Shown: one piece after another, positions 43,070-55,462 of the stretch
Layout of the letters: each line of letters begins with the position of its first letter
Position numbering within the stretch: position 1 is the first letter of the stretch
Assembly (NCBI RefSeq): GCF_030272615.1
Contig: NC_081410.1
Span: 145,014,349-145,074,348, forward strand
Reading direction: 5' to 3'
Length of the DNA: 60,000 nucleotides
Origin: Cryptomeria japonica
Lineage: Eukaryota; Streptophyta; Pinopsida; Cupressales; Cupressaceae
The notes under the pieces: model-generated
Databases searched by the model: none
Told to the model about the DNA's origin: nothing
What the model saw: the letters and a program-made list of their open reading frames with translations, nothing else
Made by a program: the position numbers and the translations under genes

Positions 43070-46000
43070 CTTCTAGAGGTATCCCCACGACCCAACCTAG
43101 TGTCCAATCCACCTTACCTTAGTCTTACTTATTGCCAAGTTGGGGTCAGGAGACGCTGAAGCGAAGAAGGGGGCTTTATATTTACTTTGTGCATTATTTT
43201 ATTAACAATTCATAGTTTTTTTGTTTTTTTTACCTCTAGAGACATTCCCTGGACCCAACCTAGTATCGAATCCGCCTTACCTTGGTTTTACTTATTGTCA
43301 AGTTGGAGTCAGATACGCGATGAGACAAAGAAAGAGATTATATTTATTTTGTGCATTATTTTTTTAACAATTCATAATTATTATTTTTTGTTTTTACCTG
43401 TAGAGGCATATCCACACGACTTAGTCTAGTGTCCAATCCGTCTTACCTTGGTCTTAATTATTGTCAAGTTGGGGTCAAGAAGGCACTGAGGCGAAGGAGG
43501 CTTATGTTTACTTTGTGGATTATTTTATTAACTAATAATTTTTATTAAAATCATTTTTATTATTTTTACCTCTAACGACATCCCACAACGCAATTCAATA
43601 TCCTATATGCCTTACCTTGGTCTTACAAATTGTCAAGTTGGGGTCAGAAAGGTGTTGAGGCAAAGAAAAGGGATTATATTTACAATCAAAAATAATAATG
43701 AGAAGGTACTCATAAAGCACACAATTTCTTCAAACTAATCTTAGTAACAAAAAGACGGTGGATGTTAAAAACATGCACCCCCAAAGTCATGCTTTTGGAT
43801 TGACAGACCTTTGGTGGATGTGATGTCTTGTATACGTACCTTGTCTTACAATTTTTATTTTATTTATAATAAAAATAATTTACATAGTTTTTAATGTGTA
43901 ACTTAAATATGATTAATATGTTGTCATATTTTATGATTTGTTGTTAGATATTAAATATGTAATAGTGTTAATATTTTATGAGTAAATATTTTTTAAATAA
44001 TTGGGTAAATTGTATTAGTAAATGATATTTTAATAATATAATCTTTAAAATAATCTAATGTGAATTGCATTCATAATTATTATTTTTTGTTACGTATAGA
44101 GGTATCCCCACAATTCAGTTCAATGTCCAATACGCCTTACCTTGGTCTTACTTATTGCCAAGTTGGGGTCAGGAAGGCGTTGAGGCGAAAAAGTGGGTTT
44201 TATGTTTACTTTGTACATTATTTTATTAACAATTCTTAATTATTAGTTTTTGTTTTTACCTTTAGAGGCATCCCCACAACCCATCCTAGTGTCCAATCCG
44301 CCTTACCTTGGTCTTACTTATTGCCAAGTTGGGGTCAGGAAAACGCCAAGGCAAAGAAAGGGGATTATATTTACTTTGTACATTATTATATTAACAATTC
44401 ATTATTTTTTTTTGTTTTTTCACCTCTAGAGGCATATCCACATGATCCAACCCAGTGTCCAATTTGCCTTACCTTGGTCTTATTTATTGTCAAGTTGGGG
44501 TCAAAAAGGCGCTGAGGCGAAAAAAGGGACTTATGTTTACTTTGTGCATTATTTTATTAACAATTAATTATTATTATTTTACCTCTAACGATATCCCATA
44601 GCTCCACCCATCGTCCAATCTGCCTTACCTAGATCTTACTTATTGTCAAGTTGGAGTCGGGGAGGCGTGAGGCGAAAAATGGGGTTTTTTGTTTATTTTG
44701 TGCATTATTTTATCAACAATTCATTTTTTATTTTTATTTTACCTCTAGAGGCATCCCACGACCCAACCAAGTGTCCAATCCGCCTTACCTGTGGCCTTAC
44801 CTATTGCCAAGCTGAGGTCAAGAAGGCACTGAGGTGAAAAAAAGGGCTTATGTTTACTTAGTACATTATTTTATTAACAATTCATAATTTTTATTTTCTT
44901 TTGTTTGTACTTCTAGAGGTATCACCACGACCCAACCTAGTATCCAATCCACCTTACCTTAGTCTTACTTATTGTCAAGTTGGGGTCAAAAGATGTTGAA
45001 GCGAAGAAGGGGGCTTTATATTTACTTTGTGCATTATTTTATTAACAAATCATAGTTTATTTTTTTTGTTACCTCTAGAGACATTCCCTTGACCCAACCT
45101 ACTATCGAATCTGCCTTACCTTGGTCTTATTTATTGTCAAGTTGGAGTCAGATACACAATGAGGCAAAGAAACAGAGATTATATTTATTTTGTGCATTAT
45201 TTTTTTAACAATTCATAATTATTACTTTTTTGTTTTTACCTGTAGAGGCATATCTACACGACTTAGTACAGTGTCCAATCCATCTTACCTTGGTCTTAAT
45301 TATTGTCAAGTTGGGGTCAAAAAGGCACTAAGGCCAAGAAAGAGGCTTATGTTTACTTTGTGCATTATTTTATTAACTAATCATTTTTATTAACTAATCA
45401 TTTTTATCAACAAATCATTTTTATTTTTTTTTACCTCTAACGACATCCCACAACGCAACTCAATGTCCATTCCACCTTACCTTGGTCTTACTTATTGTAA
45501 AGTTGGGGTCAGAGAGGTGTTGAGGAAAAAAAAAATGATTATATTTACAATCAAAAATCATAATGAGAAGGCACTCATAAAACACACAATTTCTACAAAC
45601 TAATCTTGGTAACAAAAAGAGGGTCGATGTTAAAGACATGCACCCCCAAAGTCAAGTTTTTGGATTGACAAGCTTTTGATGTCTCGTATACGTACCTTGT
45701 CTCACAATTATTATTTTATTTATAATAAAAATTATTTACATAGTTTTAAATGTGCGATTTAATTATGATTAATATGTTGTCATATTTTATGATTTGTTGT
45801 TAGATATCATATATCTAATAGTGTTAATATTTTATGAGTCAATATTTTTTAAATAATTGTGTGAATTGTATTAGTAAATGATATTTCTATAATATAATCT
45901 TTAAAATAATCTAATGTGAATTGAATTCATAATTATTATTTTTTGTTACGTCTAAAAGTATCCCCACAATTCAGTTCAATGTCTAATCTACCTTACCTTG

Positions 46001-49000
46001 GTCTTACTTATTGCCAAGTTGGGGTCAGGAAGGCGCTGAGGCAAAAAATAGGGTTTTATGTTTACTTTGTGCATTATTTTATTAACAATTCATAATTATT
46101 ATTTTTTGTTTTTACCTATAAAGGCATCTCCACAATCCAGCCTAGTGTCCAATCCGCCTTACCTTGGTCTTACTTATTGCCAAGTTGGGGTCAGGAAAAC
46201 GCCAAAGCAAAGAAAGGGGATTATATTTACTTTGTGCATTATTATATTAACAATTCATTATTTTTTTATTTTTTTCACCTCTAGAGGCATATCCACACGA
46301 CCCAACCCAGTGTCCAATCTACCTTACCTTGGTCTTATTTATTGTCAAGTTGGGGTCAAAAAGGTGCTGAGGCGAAAAAAAGCACTTATGTTTACTTTGT
46401 GCATTATTTTATTAACAATTAATTATTATTATTTTACCTCTAACGATATCCCATAGCTCCACCCAACGTCCAATCTGCCTTACCTAGATCTTACTTATTG
46501 TCAAGTTGGAGTCGGGGAGGCATGAGGCGAAAAATGGGGTTTTTTGTTTATTTTGTGCATTATTTTATCAACAATTCATTTTTTTTTATTATTTTACCTC
46601 TAGAGGCATCCCACGACCCAACCAAGTGTCCAATCCGCCTTACTTGTGGCCTTACCTATTGCCAAGTTGAGGTCAAGAAGGCACTGAGGTGAAAAAAAAG
46701 GGCTTATGTTTACTTAGTACATTATTTTATTAACAATTCATAATTTTTATTTTGTTTTGTTTGTACTTCTAGAGGTATCACCACGACCCAACCTAGTATC
46801 CAATCCACCTTACCTTAGTCTTACTTATTGTCAAGTTGGGGTCAGGAGACGTTGAAGCGAAGAAGGGGGCTTTATATTTACTTTGTGCATTATTTTATTA
46901 ACAAATTATAGTTTATTTTTCTTGTTACCTCTAGAGACATTCCCTTGACCCAAACTACTATCGAATCCGCCTTACCTTGGTCTTATTTATTATCAAGTTG
47001 GAGTCAGATACACAATGAGGCAAAGAAACATAGATTATATTTATTTTGTGCATTATTTTTTTAACAATTCATAATTATTATTTTTTTGTTTTTATCTGTA
47101 CAGGGATATCTACACGACTTAGTACAGTGTCCAATCCGTCTTACCTTGGTCTTAATTATTGTCAAGTTGGGGTCAAAAAGGCACTGAGGCCAAGAAAGAG
47201 GCTTATGTTTACTTTGTGCATTATTTTATTAACTAATCATTTTTATCAACAAATCATTTTTATTTTTTTTTACCTCTAACGACATCCCACAACGCAACTC
47301 AATGTCCATTTCACCTTACCTTGGTCTTACTTATTGTAAAGTTGGGATCAGAAAGGTGTTGAGGCAAAGAAAAATGATTATATTTACAATCAAAAATCAT
47401 AATGAGAAGGTACTCATAAAGCACACAATTTCTACAAACTAATCTTGGTAACAAAAAGAGGGTGGATGTTAAAGACATGCACCCCCAAAGTCAAGTTTTT
47501 GGATTGACAAGCTTTTGATGTCTCGTATACGTACCTTGTCTCACAATTATTATTTTATTTATAATAAAAATTATTTACATAGTTTTAAATGTGCAATTTA
47601 AACATGATTAATATGTTTTCATATTTTATGATTTGTTGTTAGATATCATATATCTAATAGTGTTAATATTTTATGAGTCAATATTTTTTAAATAATTGTG
47701 TGAATTGTATTAGTAAATGATATTTCTATAATATAATCTTTAAAATAATCTAATGTGAACTGCATTCATAATTATTATTTTTGTTACGTCTAAAGGTATC
47801 CCCACAATTTAGTTCAATGTCTAATCTGCCTTACCTTGGTCTTACTTATTGCCAAGTTGGGGTCAGGAAGGCGCTGAGGCGAAAAATAGGGTTTTATGTT
47901 TACTTTGTGCATTATTTTATTAATAATTCATAATTATTATTTTTTGTTTTTACCTATAAAGGCATCTCCACAATCCAGCCTAGTGTCCAATCTGCCTTAC
48001 CTTGGTCTTACTTATTGCCAAGTTGGGGTCAAGAAAACGCCAAGGCAAAGAAAGGGGATTATATTTACTTTGTGCATTATTATATTAACAATTCATTATT
48101 TTTTTTTGTTTTTTCACCTCTAGAGGCATATCCACACGACCCAACCCAGTGTCCAATCTGCCTTACCTTGGTCTTATTTATTGTCAAGTTGGGGTCAAAA
48201 AGGCGCTGAGGCGAAAAAAGGGACTTATGTTTACTTTGTGCATTATTTTATTAACAATTAATTATTATTATTTTACCTCTAACGATATCCCATAGCTCCA
48301 CCCAACGTCCAATCTGCCTTACCTAGATCTTACTTATTGTCAAGTTGGAGTTGAGGAGGCGTGAGGCGAAAAATGGGGTTTTTTGTTTATTTTGTGCATT
48401 ATTTTATCAACAATTCATTTTTTATTTTTATTTTACCTCTAGAGGCATCCCACAACCCAACCAAGTGTTCAATCCGCCTTACCTGTGGCCTTACCTATTG
48501 CCAAGTTGAGGTCAAGAAGGCATTGAGGTGAAAAAAAGGGCTTATGTTTACTTAGTACATTATTTTATTAACAATTCGTAATTTTTATTTTGTTTTGTTT
48601 GTACTTCTAGAGGTATCACCACGACCCAACCTAGTATCCAATCCACCTTACCTTAGTCTTACTTATTGTCAAGTTGGGGTCAGGAGACGTTGAAGCGAAG
48701 AAGGGGGCTTTATATTTACTTTGTGCATTATTTTATTAACAAATCATAGTTTATTTTTTTTGTTACCTCTAGAGACATTCCCTTGACCCAACCTACTATC
48801 GAATCCGCCTTACCTTGGTCTTAATTATTGTCAAGTTGGAGTCAGATACACAATGAGGCAAAGAAATAGAGATTATATTTACTTTGTGCATTATTTTTTT
48901 AACAATTCATAATTATTACTTTTTTGTTTTTACCTGTAGAGGCATATCTACACGACTTAGTACAGTGTCCAATCCGTCTTACCTTGGTCTTAATTATTGT

Positions 49001-52000
49001 CAAGTTGGGGTCTAAAAGGCACTAAGGCCAAGAAAGAGGCTTATGTTTACTTTGTGCATTATTTTATTAACTAATCATTTTTATCAACAAATCATTTTTA
49101 TTTTTTTTTACCTCTAACGACATCCCACAACGCAACTCAATGTCCATTCCACCTTACCTTGGTCTTACTTATTGTAAAGTTGGGGTCAGAAAGTTGTTGA
49201 CGAAAAAAAAAATGATTATATTTACAATCAAAAATCATAATGAGAAGGCACTCATAAAACACACAATTTCTACAAACTAATCTTGGTAACAAAAAGAGGG
49301 TCGATGTTAAAGACATGCACCCCCAAAGTCAAGTTTTTGGATTGACAAGCTTTTGATGTCTCGTATACGTACCTTGTCTCACAATTATTATTTTATTTAT
49401 AATAAAAATTATTTACATAGTTTTAAATGTGTGATTTAAATATGATTAATATGTTGTCATATTTTATGATTTGTTGTTAAATATCATATATCTAATAGTG
49501 TTAATATTTTATGAGTCAATATTTTTTAAATAATTGTGTGAATTGTATTAGTAAATGATATTTCTATAATATAATCTTTAAAATAATCTAATGTGAATTG
49601 CATTCATAATTATTATTTTTTGTTACGTCTAAAGGTATCCCCACAATTCAGTTCAATGTCTAATCTGCCTTACCTTGGTCTTACTTATTGCCAAGTTGGG
49701 GTCAGGAAGGCGCTGAGGCGAAAAATAGTGTTTTATGTTTACTTTGTGCATTATTTTATTAACAATTCATAATTATTATTTTTTGTTTTTACCTATAAAG
49801 GCATCTCCACAATCCAGCCTAGTGTCCAATACGCCTTACCTTGGTCTTACTTATTGCCAAGTTGGGGTCAGGAAAACGCCAAAGCAAAGAAAGGGGATTA
49901 TATTTACTTTGTGCATTATTATATTAACAATTCATTATTTTTTACTTTTTTTTCACCTCTAGAGGCATATCCACACGACCCAACCCAGTGTCCAATCTAC
50001 CTTACCTTGGTCTTATTTATTGTCAAGTTGGGGTCAAAAAGGCGCTGAGGCGAAAAAAATGACTTATGTTTACTTTGTGCATTATTTTATTAACAATTAA
50101 TTATTATTATTTTACCTCTAACGATATCCCATAGCTCCACCCAACGTCCAATCTGCCTTACCTAGATCTTACTTATTGTCAAGTTGGAGTCGGGGAGGCA
50201 TGAGGCGAAAAATGGGGTTTTTTGTTTATTTTGTGCATTATTTTATCAACAATTCATTTTTTATTTTTTTTTTACCTCTAGAGGCATCCCACGACCCAAC
50301 CAAGTGTCCAATCCGCCTTACCTGTGGCCTTACCTATTGCCAAGTTGAGGTCAAGAAGGCATTGAGGTGAAGAAAAAGGGCTTATGTTTACTTAGTACAT
50401 TATTTTATTAACAATTCATAATTTTTATTTTGTTTTGTTTGTACTTCTAGAGGTATCACCACGACCCAACCTAATATCCAATCCACCTTACCTTAGTCTT
50501 ACTTATTGTCAAGTTGGGGTCAGGAGACGTTGAAGCGAAGAAGGGGGCTTTATATTTACTTTGTGCATTATTTTATTAACAAATCATAGTTTATTTTTCT
50601 TGTTACCTCTAGAGACATTCCCTTGACCCAACCTACTATCGAATCCGCCTTACCTTGGTCTTATTTATTGTCAAGTTGGAGTCAGATACACAATGAGGCA
50701 AAGAAATAGAGATTATATTTATTTTGTGCATTATTTTTTTAACAATTCATAATTATTATTTTTTTGTTTTTATCTGTAGAGAGATATCTACACGACTTAG
50801 TACAGTGTCCAATCCGTTTTACCTTGGTCTTAATTATTGTCAAGTTGGGGTCAAAAAGGCACTGAGGTCAAGAAAGAGGCTTATGTTTACTTTGTGCATT
50901 ATTTTATTAACTAATCATTTTTATCAACAAATCATTTTTATTTATTTTTACCTCTAATGACATCCCACAATGCAACTCAATGTCCATTTCGCCTTACCTT
51001 GGTCTTACTTATTGTAAAGTTGGGATCAGAAAGGTGTTGAGGCAAAGAAAAATGATTATATTTACAATCAAAAATCATAATGAGAAGGTACTCATAAAGC
51101 ACACAATTTCTACAAACTAATCTTGGTAACAAAAAGATGGTCGATGTTAAAGACATGCACCCCCAAAGTCAAGTTTTTGGATTGACAGGCTTTTGATGTC
51201 TCGTTTACGTACCTTGTCTCACAATTATTATTTTATTTATAATAAAAATTATTTACATAATTTTAAATGTGCAATTTAAATATGATTAATATGTTTTCAT
51301 ATTTTATGATTTGTTGTTAGATATCATATATCTAATAGTGTTAATATTTTATGAGTCAATATTTTTTAAATAATTGTGTGAATTGTATTAGTAAATGATA
51401 TTTCTATAATATAATCTTTAAAATAATCTAATGTGAATTGCATTCATAATTATTATTTTTTTTACGTCTAAAGGTATCCCCACAATTCAGTTCAATGTCT
51501 AATCTGCCTTACCTTGGTCTTACTTATTGCCAAGTTGGGGTCAGGAAGGCGCTGAGGCGAAAAATAGGGTTTTATGTTTACTTTGTGCATTATTTTATTA
51601 ATAATTCATAATTATTATTTTTTGTTTTTACCTATAAAGGCATCTCCACAATTCAGCCTAGTGTCCAATCCGCCTTACCTTGGTCTTACTTATTGCCAAG
51701 TTGGGGTCAGGAAAACGCCAAGGCAAAGAAAGGGGATTATATTTACTTTGTGCATTATTATATTAACAATTCATTATTTTTTTCTGTTTTTTCACCTCTA
51801 GAGGCATATCCACACGACCCAACTCAATGTCCAATCCACCTTACCTTGGTCTTATTTATTGTCAAGTTGGGGTCAGAAAAATGCTGAGACAAAAAAATGG
51901 GCTTATGTTTACTTTGTGCATTATTTTATTAACAATTAATTATTATTTTTTATTATTTTTTTTACCTCTAACGATATCCCACAGCTCAACCCAATGTCCA

Positions 52001-53165
52001 ATCTGTCTTACCTTAATCTTACTTATTGTCAAGTTGGGGTCAGAGAGACATGAGGCGAAAAAGAGGGTTTTTGTTTATTTTGTGCATTATTTTATCAACA
52101 ATTCATTTTTTTATTTATTTTTACCTCTAGAAGCATCCCACGACCCAACCGAGTGTCCAATCTGCCTTACCTTGGTCTTACTTATTGCCAAGTTGGGGTC
52201 AAGAAGACGTTGAAGCGAATAAGAGGGTTTATGTTTAGTTCGTAAATTATTTTATTAACAATTCATATTTTTATTTCTTTTTGTTTTTACCTCTAGAAGC
52301 ATCCCCACGACCCAACCTAGTGTCTAATCTACCTTACATTGGTCTTACTTATTGTCAAGTTAGGGTCAGGAGGCACTGAAACGAAGAAGGGGGTTTTATA
52401 TTTACTTTGTGCATTATTTTATTAACAATTCATAATTTTATTTTTTTTGTCACCTCTAGAAGCATTCCCCGAACCCATCCTAATATCGAATTTGCCTTAC
52501 CATAGTCTTACTTATTGTCAAGTTGGGGTTAGAAACGCGCTGAGGCAAAGAAAGAGATTATATTTATATTGTGCATTATTTTACTAACAATTCATAATTT
52601 TTATTTTTATTTTACCTCTCGAGGCATATCCACACGACCTAGTCCAGTGTCTAATCTGTCTTACCTTGGTCTTATTTATTGTCAAGTTGGGGTCAAGAAG
52701 GCACTAAGATGAAGAAGGGGGCTTGTGTTTACTTTGTGCATTATTTTATTAACAAATCATTTTTATTTTTTTTACCTCTAATGACATCCCACAACGCAAC
52801 CCAATGTCCAATCTGCCTTACCTTGGTCTTACTTATTGCCAAGTTGGGGTCAGGAAGTTGTTAAGACAAAGAAGGGGGATTATATTTACTTTGCGCATTA
52901 TTTTATTAACAATTCATAATTTATTTATTTTGTTTTTACCTCTAAAGGTATATCCACATGGCGTACCTCAGTATCCAATCCGCTTTACCTTGGTCTTATT
53001 GTCAAGTTGGGATCAAGAAGACGTTGAGCTAAAAAAGATGGATTATGTTTACTTTGTGCATTATTTTATTAACAATTCATTTTTTTTTTATAACGTCTAA
53101 TGGTATCCCACAACTCAGCCCAGTGTCCAATCCGTCTTACCTTGGTCTTACTTATTGTTAAGTTG
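43070..53165 (+). repeat. 10 kb satellite array with 1.84 kb higher-order repeat
   Basis: There are about 50 monomers of 156-192 bases (mostly near 165). They are recognised by CCTTACCTTGGTCTTACTTA followed by TTGCCAAGTTGGGGTCAG, a GAGGCGAAAAA block, TTTACTTTGTGCATTATTTT, and a T-run ending in ACCTCTAGAGG. Groups of nine monomers plus an AT-rich spacer of about 450 bases form higher-order units. The spacer start CAATCAAAAAT is at 43683, 45548, 47388, 49225 and 51065, giving periods of 1865, 1840, 1837 and 1840. Four monomers precede the first spacer and eleven follow the last. Equivalent ORFs recur at exactly 1839-base steps (48015, 49854, 51693), which reflects the repeat and not coding. Confidence 0.95.
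43680..44100 (+). repeat. AT-rich spacer of the higher-order satellite (first of five)
   Basis: This non-monomer segment starts CAATCAAAAAT. It contains a conserved block around ACATGCACCCCCAAAGTCA and TCGTATACGTACCTTGTCT, then an AT-rich stretch with TTATTTATAATAAAAAT and TAATATGTTGTCATATTTTA. It recurs at 45545-45960, 47385-47800, 49222-49630 and 51062-51480. A related, diverged copy lies outside the array at 53616-53805. Confidence 0.9.
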
Positions 53166-53470
53166 GGGTCAAAAAGGGGTTTAGTTACTTGCATCTTTTC
53201 CTAAAGAATTTGGAGGAAGGATTTCATCTCCCTAGCTCTCAACTGTCTACTTTGTCAAAGGTTGTTAGCTCTAGTAGATGTTGTGAGAGTTGATATATCA
53301 TTTCCTCATCTTGGCTCTTTGGAACAGTTGTGGCTGTTTTTTGGATCCCTCTGTTTCTAGTTATTTTTGTACTTTGGTTTGGACCTCCTAACCCTTCGAT
53401 TAGATGTAACTTTTTCTTTTAGTAATATATATAGTGAGTGTCGGTTTTTATTGATAAAAATAATTCAAGT
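53166..53470 (+). mobile_element. Possible LINE 3' tail
   Basis: The end of this segment, AATATATATAGTGAGTGTCGG followed closely by TTTTTATTGATAAAAATAA, resembles the 3' ends of plant L1-type elements, which finish in short TTGATAAAA-like repeats. No reverse transcriptase is present. The assignment rests on pattern memory only. Confidence 0.3.
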
Positions 53471-54258
53471 CAGCGTACAAGAAACTTTTGTTACACTTAA
53501 GATTTTGAGGGGAGGAAGAATTATAGCTATATAAGAGTATATTATAAATCAAATTGTCATTTTGATGACTACCTTTTATAAGAAGTCATTTCTTCTCACA
53601 TTTTAACTAGTTATTCACAATCAATAATCATAATGAGAAGGTACTCATAAACCACACAAGCTCTTCAAACTAATCTTAGTAACAAAAAGACAGTGGATGC
53701 TAACACATCCACCTAAGGACATACACCCCCAAAGTCATGTTTTTGGACTGACAGGCTTTTGGTGGATGTGATGCCTTGTATACGTATCTTGCCTCAATTT
53801 TTATTAGTGTAGAATATTTTGAACCAACACATTTTTTTGTTATAGTGTAATTAACAATCAGCATTCCTAAAAGCTACAATTATATAAGGATGATAGATGT
53901 ACACTTGCTAGAGTTCTTTGAGAGTTTCATGATCACATTCTTGGAAAAGAACTAGAAATGTCAGTCTAAGGGATATGAGGTTACCATGGTAGGAAATTTT
54001 TCAAATTGTAAGAATCATTTGAAGGAGCGAGTACGGTAGAAAATGATAAACCGGGACACAAAGGAGTTAAACCTAAAGTTTCAGGATGGGCAACAATAAT
54101 TAATCACATAAGTGGTCATGGTTTGAGGAAAAGAGATAACAAAAATACAATCAATCATATAAGTATTCCCTTATAGACATATATATATTGGTCATAACTA
54201 ATGAAACAAGAAAGTCCACTAAGAAATGAGCAAGCTATTGAGCTAATCAATCAACAAA
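53471..54258. other. Non-coding interval with an extra satellite-spacer copy
   Basis: Bases 53616-53805 are a diverged copy of the satellite spacer (from CAATCAATAATCATAATGAGAAGG to CCTTGTATACGTATCTTGCCT), with about 20 additional bases (ACACATCCACCTAAGG) not seen in the array copies. The rest shows no recognisable feature up to the CACTA terminus. Confidence 0.7.
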
Positions 54259-54480
54259 CACTAATACATTTGGACTAGATTTTCGACTGAGGTTTCTGAC
54301 GGAGAAGGGATATTGTGGCCAAATTTGATTTTTTTTGAAAAAATGCCCGCATTCGTCGTAATTCAGACAAAAATTACCCATTTGGTTTCAACAAAGAAGG
54401 CATTAGCAATAAGAATTTTCTTTTTTTCAAAAAAGTGCTCGAGTTCGTCGTAATTCCGACGACAGCGACCATTACAAAAT
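54259..54480 (+). repeat. Candidate CACTA terminus and sub-terminal repeats
   Basis: CACTA at 54259 is followed by TTCGTCGTAATTC at about 54352 and 54446, and by CTGACGGAGAAGG and CCGACGACAGCGACC. Paired GTCG/CGAC motifs near the end are typical transposase-binding repeats of plant CACTA elements. The matching inverted terminus is not in the window. Confidence 0.55.
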
Positions 54481-54764
54481 TAAAAAAGAGGCGGGGAATT
54501 GATTTATGAATTGCAATCTCGCGTAGGTGTCCGTGGCGACTTCAACCCCCAAGAACATCAAACCCACGTCGAAGGCAATCCCACGCAGGAGGTAGATTCA
54601 AATTGCCCTAGTTTTTAATTTCATGTTGCAAAAAATATACATGTGGTGGTTAATTGTCCTAGTTTAATCTCGTAAAACCATATAACTATGATTGAGGAGT
54701 GAGCGTTCAATTTTGTATCAACAATCCCTTCCTCTCGTATACGTGCGTGTTGATTGTTCACATG

Positions 54765-55462
54765 AGATCACATCTCTTTGTGGCATCGTATCAAACAATT
54801 CACGAGCCTTGTCCATGTTTCCACATTTTGCATTCATGTCAAGCAGGGCATTTGCAAGTACAACACCTAACAAAATTCCTCTATCCGTTATGCTTTGATG
54901 GATGTCCATACCCTGTTCCAAAGCTCCCATTTTTGCACAAGCAGGGAGTATGCTGGCAAAGGTTGTGGAATTTGTCTTTATGCCTTCCAATTTCATTTGC
55001 TTGAAAGTGTCTAAAGCCTTTTCGACAAATCCATTTTGTGCATATCCAGCAATCGTTGCAGTCCACGAGACAACATTTCTTTCAGGCATTCTATCAAATA
55101 GTTCACGTGCCTTGTCTATGCTTCCACATTTTGCATACATGTCTACCAAGGCAGTTACAACTACAACATCTGACAAAATTTCTCTATCCTTTATGCTTCG
55201 ATGAATGTTCATACCCTGTTCCAAATCTCCCATTTTGGCACAAGCAGGGAGGATAGTAGCAATGGTCGTGGAATTTGGCTTTACACCTGTCAATTGCATT
55301 TGCTTGAAAGTTTCTAAAGCCTTCTCAACAAATCCATTTTGTGCAATTGCAACTACATCTAACAAAATTCCTCCATCTTTTATGCTTTGATGGATGTCCA
55401 TACCCTGTTCCAAAGCTCCCATTTTGGCACAGGCTGGGAGTATGTTGGCAAACGTAACTAAA
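54765..55462 (-). pseudogene. PPR gene fragment (PLS type) inside the CACTA element
   Basis: On the minus strand, reading from 55462, about 230 codons of pentatricopeptide repeats can be followed: FANILPACAKMGALEQGMDI, then ALVDMYAKCGSIDKARELFD, NVVSWTATIAGYAQNGF and repeats of these. This is the P-L-S pattern of organelle RNA-editing or processing factors. A stretch of about 40 residues is missing near 55345 (ILLDVV joined to AIAQNGF). The fragment begins abruptly after TTTCTTTAG at about 55463 and ends near 54765, where RDVISC runs into unrelated sequence. It has no start codon of its own, organelle targeting peptide or C-terminal E/DYW domain. The repeat style resembles gymnosperm PPRs. 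Confidence 0.85.

Noticed and set aside
43187-53100. Many 60-130 codon ORFs starting MCIILLT, MFTLCIILL, MPSWGQE or MSSWSRG
   Set aside because: They recur at exactly the satellite period (about 1839 bases) and read through monomer boundaries. Repeat phase explains them.
54765-55462. A functional PPR gene
   Set aside because: It has no start, targeting peptide or C-terminal domain, carries an internal deletion and both ends break abruptly. Treated as a captured fragment.
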